Made by a program: the position numbers and the translations under genes. DNA of 64,000 bases from Lacinutrix sp. WUR7 (GTDB lineage Bacteria > Bacteroidota > Bacteroidia > Flavobacteriales > Flavobacteriaceae). This document shows positions 53,806 to 61,025 of this stretch, one piece after another. Where the stretch lies: NCBI RefSeq assembly GCF_016864015.1, contig NZ_CP045067.1, positions 3,792,001-3,856,000 on the forward strand. Reading direction: 5' to 3'. Below the pieces are notes generated by a model. That model was not told the DNA's origin, searched no databases, and saw only the letters and a program-made list of their open reading frames with translations. The number at the start of each line of letters is the position of its first letter. The first letter of the stretch is position 1.

Positions 53806-54987
53806 TTAGGACAAAGCAGGTTTCCATTTCATTACCTGTTTTTGTAAATAACGGAATCTTAAAAAAGCCGCTATATACCCTAGCAATAATAGAAGTAGTA
53901 GATGAATGATCTCGTGGGAATACAAATTACTTGAAACTCCCATAACCGTTATTTTCTTTAGGAATGCAAAAAAAGGCTGTAACGGAATCAGATTCGAAAT
54001 AAACTGCAAAAAAAGTGGCATTTCCGGGATCGACCAGGTTATTCCGGTAACTAAAAAAATAGGATAAGAGGTAAACGCCATGACTTCCATTGCTCTTGCT
54101 TGCGATTTAAAAAAGGAAGACACAAACCATCCATATAAAAGGGTTGTAAAAAAGAATAGTACCGAAACCGCAATTAGTGTAAAATAACTACCATGAATTG
54201 GTAAATTGAAAAAAGGAAAAACTACCAAATAAGTGAATAGCATATAGGCAGAGTATAATATTAAATAGAATCCTGTTTTGCCAAATATATAATTAATGAA
54301 GTTATTTTTGCTCGCTTTAAAATCAAGGTTCATTTCTCCTTTTTGACGATTGGAAGCCACACTTTCAGACAAACCAATGAGTAAGGTCTGGTGCAGAATT
54401 AATAGCAGTAATGCTGGTAATAAAAAATCTCCATAATTATTGGTAGGATTATATACTGCGTTAACCTGAGCTGTTATAGGATTTGCCTTTTGTTTTGCGA
54501 AAGAAGGATTAACACCTTTAGACTCAAAAAACTTTTGTCGTACTTCTAAAGCATAATCTAATGCAACAAGATTTACGGCCTTATTAATATCGTTAGAGGA
54601 TAAAAACTTGGTGTTATTTAATATTAGTCCAATAGGTGTACTTTCATTCTTCTTTAATTTTTTTTCGAAACCATTAGGAATAGTAATAATGCCTTGTATT
54701 TCGAAAGCTTGCAATCCTTTTTCAGCTTCTAAAAGACTTGTATACGTTTTGGTAATTGCTATTTTTTGTGTCGCATTCACCTTGTTTAGAAAAGTCCTAC
54801 TACTTTTTGTATGATCTAAATCCACAATTCCAACGCTTACTTTTTCTTCATCTTTATTACTATAAGTCGAGCCCATCAACAAAAAATAAAGCAAAGGCGC
54901 AACTAGCAAAGCCAACAAAATACTGTGATCATTAAATACCAGTTCGGCTTCTTTTTTTAATAATTTCCAAATAACATTTAGGTTCAT
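53806..54987 (-). CDS. ABC-2 type transporter permease
   Basis: A 393-residue membrane protein of the ABC-2 exporter permease family (YhhJ/YbhR type). One N-terminal membrane segment (ILLALLVAPLLYFLLMGST), a large extracytoplasmic domain (about 50-175), then five C-terminal segments with the family motif TSYPIFLVTGITWSIPEMP. Its start overlaps the stop of the preceding permease gene by 4 bases. It is the last gene of the TolC/HlyD/permease operon, which contains no ATP-binding protein. Confidence 0.92.
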   Translation of the reverse strand: MNLNVIWKLLKKEAELVFNDHSILLALLVAPLLYFLLMGSTYSNKDEEKVSVGIVDLDHTKSSRTFLNKVNATQKIAITKTYTSLLEAEKGLQAFEIQGIITIPNGFEKKLKKNESTPIGLILNNTKFLSSNDINKAVNLVALDYALEVRQKFFESKGVNPSFAKQKANPITAQVNAVYNPTNNYGDFLLPALLLLILHQTLLIGLSESVASNRQKGEMNLDFKASKNNFINYIFGKTGFYLILYSAYMLFTYLVVFPFFNLPIHGSYFTLIAVSVLFFFTTLLYGWFVSSFFKSQARAMEVMAFTSYPIFLVTGITWSIPEMPLFLQFISNLIPLQPFFAFLKKITVMGVSSNLYSHEIIHLLLLLLLGYIAAFLRFRYLQKQVMKWKPALS

Positions 54988-56171
54988 ACTATAGTTAATT
55001 TTGGAGTTATAAAAATGTGCTTCCTATTCATAATAAGTCCTAATGCTATCAAAAACACACCTACAATAAGAAATACCATCAATTTCCACACCTCTGGCCA
55101 AATAAAAAACAAAGGAGTGTCTAATTGATAGATTTTAAGAAACGCTGTCAAAAAATGCGTATATGGTATTGCTTGTGCATACACGCTATTAAACCAAGGC
55201 ATTGCCCAAATAGGAAATGTAAAACCACTAAAAACGAATGCTGGCGAATTATAAAAAACGGCAATATCTAATGCGATAATTTGATTTTTCACTATTAATG
55301 AAAGTCCGAAACCAAGTAAAATATTAACACTTAAAAAAAGAATTAATAGCGCTAATAAATGTATGCTATTCCCATAGATAGGGATTCTAAAAACTGGAAA
55401 AACAACAGCGAATATGAGTCCGCACAATCCTAACCCATATACCAAAAACGCAAAATATTTCCCCAAAATCATGGCTAAAATATTTCCTTTTGCCGTTGCA
55501 TATAACTGATTATACGTTTGCGATTCCCATTCCTTATTAAAAGCTCTTGATGCTGCTAAAAAAATAATCATTTGTAATAAAACAGTAGTTAAACCTGGCA
55601 ATAAATAATAGACATAATTATATTGCGGATTCCCTAAAACTCTTGTATTTATTTTAATAGGTAGCACGGTTCCCATAATTTTTGAAGGATTAATTCCCAA
55701 TGGTGCTATTCTTTTCATCACTACTGCGCCACTAAGTGACTGAGTAACTCCTACTCCCGCTTTATACAAGAGATTTCCAAAAACAATATTGGTAGAATTG
55801 GTATATATTTTTACCTGAACGGGATTACTTTTAAGCACATCTTTGTGAAAATCTTTTGGGATATAAAAAACGCCTTGCACATGGTCTTTAACAAAAGCAC
55901 TTTCTATAGCATCTTTAGACGACAAATATTGGGTGACATTTAGATAGGGAGAAGATTCCAAAAAACGAATATACATACGACTTAACGTACTGTTATCATT
56001 ATCATAAACAGCAATAGAAACCTCTCTAAGAGATCCTTTGTAATATATAGAACCTAATAAAAAAAAAACAATAAAAGGAATAATAACAAAGAGATTTCTA
56101 ATCGATTTCTGCTTTGCTAGTCTTAGCATTTCCCTTTTAAAAACTTGATATATAGGCCAATTTTTAAACAT
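54984..56171 (-). CDS. ABC-2 type transporter permease
   Basis: A 395-residue paralogue of the downstream permease: N-terminal membrane segment (LFVIIPFIVFFLLGSIYY), an extracytoplasmic region with VSIAVYDNDNSTLSRMYIRF, and C-terminal segments with YNSPAFVFSGFTFPIWAMP. The pair would form a heterodimeric exporter channel. It starts 4 bases after the HlyD gene's stop. The substrate is unknown; drugs or lipids are typical of such systems. Confidence 0.92.
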   Translation of the reverse strand: MFKNWPIYQVFKREMLRLAKQKSIRNLFVIIPFIVFFLLGSIYYKGSLREVSIAVYDNDNSTLSRMYIRFLESSPYLNVTQYLSSKDAIESAFVKDHVQGVFYIPKDFHKDVLKSNPVQVKIYTNSTNIVFGNLLYKAGVGVTQSLSGAVVMKRIAPLGINPSKIMGTVLPIKINTRVLGNPQYNYVYYLLPGLTTVLLQMIIFLAASRAFNKEWESQTYNQLYATAKGNILAMILGKYFAFLVYGLGLCGLIFAVVFPVFRIPIYGNSIHLLALLILFLSVNILLGFGLSLIVKNQIIALDIAVFYNSPAFVFSGFTFPIWAMPWFNSVYAQAIPYTHFLTAFLKIYQLDTPLFFIWPEVWKLMVFLIVGVFLIALGLIMNRKHIFITPKLTIV

Positions 56172-56175
56172 CTAT

Positions 56176-57150
56176 TTATTTGTAAATCTGAATCGACATA
56201 CCTGGACGTAAATCTTCAATACGTTCTTGAGGTTTTAAGTGAATCTCAAAAGTCTTAAGCTCGTATTCCCCTTTCGCTTTTACCGGAACCCAAGTAGCAA
56301 AATCGGCCATAGGAGCTATATAAGTGACTTTAAAATTAACTTCATCATTAGCCAATCCTGGCACTTTTGCTTTATATAGATTATCCATTTTAAAATCAGC
56401 CAAATCATCTTCTCTTACATTAAATACGGCATAGATTTTTTCTGGTCGTTGTATTGTTACTATAGGGTATCCTGCATCCATAACTTCTCCTTCTTCTGCT
56501 ATTTGATTACTTACCACCCCAGAAATGGGCGCTGTAATCTGCAATTCGTCATAATATGTCTCTACTTCTTTATAAGCACCTTGTGCACTTTCATAACTCC
56601 CGTAGGCTGCTCTAACATCTTCTTTTCTTGCTCCATTTTTAGACATTTCCCAAATAGATTTCGCAGCATTCATTTGCTCTTTTGCAGCGTCGTATTTAAA
56701 CTGAAGCTCATCCATTTCTTGTTTAGATATAATACTATCGGCATAAAGTGCTTGGTATCTTTTATAGGTTTTCTCTGCAAAATCAAACTGACTTTTAGCC
56801 ATTTGATATTGGTTTTCAAGCGCACTAATTTCTTCTTTTCGAGCACCAGATTCTGCTTTATCAACCAAAGAACGGGCTGCTTTCACCATACCTTCCGCTT
56901 GGTTTTTTTTGGCATCTAGTACATCAGGTTCTAAGGTTGCCAAAACATCTCCTTTTTTAACCGTATTTCCTTTTTCAATTAATATAGAAAGTACTCTTCC
57001 CGGAATTTCAGAAGATACATTGACCTCTGTAGTTTCTAATAAACCCGAATATACTTCCTGTTCTGGAGTACTTGCTTTCACCATAAAAAATATTATGGCG
57101 AACACGATAATTACTACAGGAATCACTAATGTGATGTATGCTTTTTTCAT
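56176..57150 (-). CDS. HlyD-family periplasmic adaptor (membrane fusion protein)
   Basis: A 324-residue adaptor with an N-terminal membrane anchor (ITLVIPVVIIVFAIIFFMV), a split lipoyl domain (VSSEIPGRVLSILIEKGNTV with later APISGVVSNQIAEEGEVMDAG), a long coiled-coil hairpin (about 75-185, containing two similar SGARKEE / NGARKED turns) and a beta-barrel. It links the two permeases with the TolC-type channel and resembles E. coli YbhG. It lies 8 bases after the TolC gene. Confidence 0.94.
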   Translation of the reverse strand: MKKAYITLVIPVVIIVFAIIFFMVKASTPEQEVYSGLLETTEVNVSSEIPGRVLSILIEKGNTVKKGDVLATLEPDVLDAKKNQAEGMVKAARSLVDKAESGARKEEISALENQYQMAKSQFDFAEKTYKRYQALYADSIISKQEMDELQFKYDAAKEQMNAAKSIWEMSKNGARKEDVRAAYGSYESAQGAYKEVETYYDELQITAPISGVVSNQIAEEGEVMDAGYPIVTIQRPEKIYAVFNVREDDLADFKMDNLYKAKVPGLANDEVNFKVTYIAPMADFATWVPVKAKGEYELKTFEIHLKPQERIEDLRPGMSIQIYK

Positions 57151-57158
57151 ATTAACAT

Positions 57159-58640
57159 TTATTTACTCCCAATCATTGGAATAATTTTTTCTGGTTCTCC
57201 AACGCTTGTATACAGACTAGCAATTGCTTTATAATAATCGTTTAAAGCAACCAATTGTTCTACTTTTGATTTTTCATATAATAAAGAGGCATCTATTACA
57301 TCTATAGATTTCCCTAAACCTTCTTCAAAACGTCGCGTATTGATTCTAAGATTTTCTTTAGCCAGATCTACTGTTGTTAGATGGCTATGGTATAGTTTTC
57401 TTTGATTAAGAACATTGATATAGTTACTCTTAACTAGCAAATGAATCTGTTCTGTGGCATATTGTTTGGCGTTTTCTACTTCCTTTTGCAAATGAGAACT
57501 TGCTTTTAACTTATTTACATCTTTAAATCCATTAAAAATATTAATCTGAGCTTGCACCCCAACAATAAACCTTGAAGGAATAATTGGTAACTGATCACGA
57601 TACATATTATAAGTACCAAAAGCGGCCACGTTAGGAAGAAATTTAGACTTTTCAAGAGTATGAGACTGCTTTGCCATAATCTCTTTTTGATCGATTAATT
57701 CTAAAACAGGTTGCTGTGTATAAGCGGTATTTAAAAGTTGATTAAAGTCTAGATTTAGTTCGTGATATGGAATACTATCCATTACCTGAAAGATTTCAGA
57801 ATCTGGCATACTCATCGTGGTACGCAGCGCCATTTTTGCTAATTGCAATGTATTCTGATCCTTACTTAAATCTCTCTCTGCATTGGCAACTGCTACTTCT
57901 GCTCTTAATAAAACATGTTTAGGAAGAATCTCCAATTGAATAGCACGTGCTGCTTGTTCCTTATGTTTTAGCATTCCGTTATAAACTTCAAACCGTGTTT
58001 TAACCACTTGTTTTAAGAGTACCACATCTAAATAACGTTCTATAAGTTCGTGAGCAATGTCATTTTTAACCTGTTTCAACTCTATGTTTGCCGTCTCTAA
58101 CTCTGCTTCGGCATATTTTTTACCAGCAATTATTTTCCCTCCTGTAAAAATAGGTTGTGTTGCTGTAATTGCTGCTGTTGGAATTTGTTGATTATCAACA
58201 ACAACATTATATGCTGGAAGGTCTCCCAAAGCATTTACTATCGTACTATAAGCAGCTTCTGAGGTTATTCCTGACAAACCTATTTCATCCCCATAGGTTT
58301 CTACAAATGCTGCTCCATATTTACCACCTAAATCATCTAAAGAGCTTTTAACCTGCGAGGTATTTACTTCCATATTCTCACTTAAATAGGTGTAACCAGC
58401 TAAAAAATTAATAGAAGGCAAAAAATTTCCTTTGGCCGCTTTGTCTTCGTAAATTTTTTGGGTTACGCGCTCCGAATACCGTTTTATTTGCTCATTATTA
58501 GAATAACTCCATGCTAACGCCTCCGCAATACTTAATTCTCGATCTTGTCCTTTTACAAACAAAGGTAATAGCACTAGAATGCTTAAAGCTAACAATGCTT
58601 TTAAAGGAATATTTACATTTTTTTTATTCGGATTTTTCAT
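57159..58640 (-). CDS. TolC-family outer-membrane efflux protein
   Basis: A 493-residue outer-membrane factor with a signal peptide (LLALSILVLLPLFVKGQ) and two internally repeated OEP halves: SIAEALAWSYSNNEQIKRY at the start and TAYTQQPVLELIDQKEIMAK in the second half, plus the long helices of the periplasmic barrel. It forms the exit channel for the adaptor and permeases encoded downstream. It is the first gene of the operon, with a CRP/FNR-type dyad 66 bases upstream. Confidence 0.94.
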   Translation of the reverse strand: MKNPNKKNVNIPLKALLALSILVLLPLFVKGQDRELSIAEALAWSYSNNEQIKRYSERVTQKIYEDKAAKGNFLPSINFLAGYTYLSENMEVNTSQVKSSLDDLGGKYGAAFVETYGDEIGLSGITSEAAYSTIVNALGDLPAYNVVVDNQQIPTAAITATQPIFTGGKIIAGKKYAEAELETANIELKQVKNDIAHELIERYLDVVLLKQVVKTRFEVYNGMLKHKEQAARAIQLEILPKHVLLRAEVAVANAERDLSKDQNTLQLAKMALRTTMSMPDSEIFQVMDSIPYHELNLDFNQLLNTAYTQQPVLELIDQKEIMAKQSHTLEKSKFLPNVAAFGTYNMYRDQLPIIPSRFIVGVQAQINIFNGFKDVNKLKASSHLQKEVENAKQYATEQIHLLVKSNYINVLNQRKLYHSHLTTVDLAKENLRINTRRFEEGLGKSIDVIDASLLYEKSKVEQLVALNDYYKAIASLYTSVGEPEKIIPMIGSK

Positions 58641-58706
58641 CTGCTTATAAAAAATACATATTTCAAATTATTCCTCAAAGGTACTTCCTCTTAGAAAAAA
58701 AATGAA

Positions 58707-58718
58707 TGACTTAAATCA
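58707..58718. promoter_or_regulatory. TGAY-N4-RTCA dyad upstream of the TolC operon
   Basis: TGACTTAAATCA, 66 bases before the ATG of the minus-strand TolC gene, the same distance as the Hsp20 site. Confidence 0.55.
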
Positions 58719-58780
58719 TGTACAAAGAGGATATCAATTAATCTTTATTTTAGAATTCATATTATTAGTTTACTACTTTT

Positions 58781-58879
58781 CGTTTTTATTCGGAAACAAA
58801 CCATGTTAAGAAAGTACAAATTGCTGCAAATGATACAGGTTTTAAATTCTCTTCGACATCGCAACTTTATTTCAAATAA
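58781..58879 (+). pseudogene. Possible remnant of an AraC-type helix-turn-helix gene
   Basis: The frame ending at TAA 58879 reads SETNHVKKVQIAANDTGFKF then SSTSQLYFK. This matches the pattern V-x-x-(V/I)-A-x-x-T-G-F-x-S-S-S-x-F of the second AraC HTH. No start codon or N-terminal domain precedes it; a stop lies at 58766-58768. Confidence 0.35.
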
Positions 58880-59053
58880 TTATTAATCCAAAAAGACATC
58901 TCTATTTCTAATCCATATTTAATTACTAGGAAAGGCGGTGGACAGAGAATTTACGAGAGATTAAATGGACAATCAACAACACTATTAAAGACTAAAAATA
59001 GCCCATTAAAAAAATGATGGAACAAAAATTTTGAACCCTAATTAATGAGCAAC

Positions 59054-59065
59054 TGATAATAATCA
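59054..59065. promoter_or_regulatory. TGAY-N4-RTCA dyad upstream of the patatin operon
   Basis: TGATAATAATCA, 54 bases before ATG 59120, comparable to the sites before Hsp20 and the esterase fusion. Confidence 0.55.
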
Positions 59066-59119
59066 TTATTTTTATGTAATCAACGTATTACATTTACATT
59101 AAAATAACACAACTCACAA

Positions 59120-59884
59120 ATGAATACAGGATTAGTCCTTTCTGGAGGAGGAGCTCGAGGAGCAGCTCATATTGGTGCTATAAAAGCGCTTGAAGAATCT
59201 GGCATTTTTCCAACACATATTTCAGGAACAAGTGCAGGTGCTATTATTGGCGCTTTATATGCAGCAGGTGTAGGTTGGACGGAAATGTTAGATTTTTTCA
59301 AAAATATATCCATCTTTCAAACCACTAGATATGCACGTAATAAACCCGGATTTATAAATTCGGAAAAATTCTATAATGACCTCAAAACATATCTTCCTAT
59401 TGATGATTTTAGTGCTTTAAAAAAACCGCTATTTATCACTGCTGCAAATGTTATTGACGGTTCCTTAAAAGTTTTTAGTAAAGGACAACTCATTAAACCT
59501 ATTATCGCTTCGGCATCTTTTCCAGGGGTTTTTACACCGACCGAAATTAATGGGAAATTCTATATTGATGGCGGTACTTTAAATAATTTTCCTGTAGAGC
59601 CGTTACAAAAAAACTGTGATAAAATTATTGGTGTATACGTTAATCCGCTAAAAAAAATTAGCATTAAAGATTTAAAACATTCGTATAGCGTAGTAGAAAG
59701 AGCCTATAAAATTAAAGTTGCTAACGAGTCGATGTCAAAATTCTCCGATTGTGATTTAATTATTTCTCCGGAAGGATTAATTAATTTCGGCACTTTTGAC
59801 ATGAACAGTATAGATGCTATTTTTAGTTTGGGATATACTGCTACAAAAAAAGCGCTGGAAGAAAACAATAATTTATTAGCATAG
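59120..59884 (+). CDS. Patatin-like phospholipase (RssA/NTE-like)
   Basis: A 254-residue patatin-fold acyl hydrolase. The oxyanion loop is SGGGARGAAHIGAIKAL (residues 8-24), the nucleophile Ser is in GTSAGAIIG (about 37-39), and the catalytic Asp is in IDGGTLNNFPV (near 156). No signal peptide, so it acts in the cytoplasm, probably on phospholipids or lysophospholipids. It is the first gene of an operon with MscS, a PAS kinase and a response regulator. Confidence 0.94.
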   Translation: MNTGLVLSGGGARGAAHIGAIKALEESGIFPTHISGTSAGAIIGALYAAGVGWTEMLDFFKNISIFQTTRYARNKPGFINSEKFYNDLKTYLPIDDFSALKKPLFITAANVIDGSLKVFSKGQLIKPIIASASFPGVFTPTEINGKFYIDGGTLNNFPVEPLQKNCDKIIGVYVNPLKKISIKDLKHSYSVVERAYKIKVANESMSKFSDCDLIISPEGLINFGTFDMNSIDAIFSLGYTATKKALEENNNLLA

Positions 59885-59939
59885 TAATTATACACATCGT
59901 CTTTTATTGAAAAATACAAGACTAGTATTAAATAATAAA

Positions 59940-60995
59940 ATGAATATTGATAACATTTTAACATCGCTACATTTAAAATCTTGGATCACGTATAGTTTGG
60001 TACTTCTATGCTGTATATTACTCGGTCTACTTTTAAGATGGATTTTATTTTCAATTATTAAATTTTCTAACCGAAGAAAACCTACCGTTTTAAAAGCGCA
60101 GTTATTTAAACATTTAAAAGCACCAGCCAAATTTCTCCTACCCATTTTATTTATTTACAGCTCGCTTTCTCTTTTAGAATTAGACTCCTTTTGGCATAAA
60201 ATTATTGAAAGTCTTATTATTATTAATCTCTCTTGGATACTAATTGCTTTATTAAATGCTTCAGAAGAAGTAGTTAAGGAAAAATTCATGGTTAATGGCA
60301 GCCATAAAACAAAGGATAGAAAAGTATTGACGCAACTACGCTTTTTAAAAAGCCTTTCTATTGTTATTATTTTCACACTTGCCATTGCTGCCATACTATG
60401 GAATATTCCAGGAGTAAGAAAACTAGGTACCACTATACTTACCTCTGCTGGTGTTATTGGAATTATAGCAGGTGTTGCAGCACAAAAATCGATTGCAAAC
60501 CTAATTACCGGATTTCAAATCGCATTTACCCAACCTATTAAAATAGATGACGAAGTGGTTATTGAAGACGAATTTGGTACCGTAGAAGATATTACATTAA
60601 CCTATGTTGTTATTAAAACTTGGGATCAAAGACGATTGGTTTTACCTCTTAATTATTTTAATGATCATTCTTTTGTAAACTGGACCTTTAACTCTACCGA
60701 ATTAATTGGCTCTGTTTTTCTCTATGTAGATTATACCTTTCCTGTTTCTGTTTTAAGAACGAAACTCATGGATATTTTAAAAGAACATCCTTTATGGAAT
60801 AAAAAAACAGGAGAACTTTTGGTGACAAAAAGCAATGAAAAAGCCATGGAACTACGAGCTACATTTAGTGCAAAAAATGCTTCAGACACTTGGACGATGC
60901 GTTGTGATATACGGGAACAATTAATAGATTTTATACAAGAAAAACACCCCGCATCTTTACCTAAAATAAGAGAAATGGAAGTATTTAAAATATAA
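59940..60995 (+). CDS. Mechanosensitive ion channel of the MscS family
   Basis: A 351-residue channel. Hydrophobic segments lie at about 17-40, 60-85, 90-110 and 145-165. The pore helix and beta domain follow (TTILTSAGVIGIIAGVAAQK then SIANLITGFQIAFTQPIKIDD), with IEDEFGTVEDITLTYVVIKTWDQRRLVLPLN split over the vestibule. It relieves osmotic pressure. I choose ATG 59940; a TTG 33 bases upstream is in frame. It lies 55 bases after the patatin gene and 30 before the kinase gene. Confidence 0.94.
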   Translation: MNIDNILTSLHLKSWITYSLVLLCCILLGLLLRWILFSIIKFSNRRKPTVLKAQLFKHLKAPAKFLLPILFIYSSLSLLELDSFWHKIIESLIIINLSWILIALLNASEEVVKEKFMVNGSHKTKDRKVLTQLRFLKSLSIVIIFTLAIAAILWNIPGVRKLGTTILTSAGVIGIIAGVAAQKSIANLITGFQIAFTQPIKIDDEVVIEDEFGTVEDITLTYVVIKTWDQRRLVLPLNYFNDHSFVNWTFNSTELIGSVFLYVDYTFPVSVLRTKLMDILKEHPLWNKKTGELLVTKSNEKAMELRATFSAKNASDTWTMRCDIREQLIDFIQEKHPASLPKIREMEVFKI

Positions 60996-61025
60996 ACATT
61001 AAAGACTATCTATAAAACAGAAAAA

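Larger units (their letters stand above)
58641..59119. other. Intergenic region with two regulatory dyads and an AraC-like remnant
   Basis: A 479-base gap between divergent operons. It holds two TGAY-N4-RTCA dyads at its ends (58707-58718 and 59054-59065). At 58805-58879 an unstarted plus-strand frame resembles the end of an AraC-type helix-turn-helix (VQIAANDTGFKFSSTSQLYF). I see no intact gene. Confidence 0.6.

Noticed and set aside
56449-56919. 156-codon open frame opposite the HlyD gene
   Set aside because: It is antisense to a well-supported adaptor gene and its product is rich in Phe/Cys/His with no recognisable pattern.
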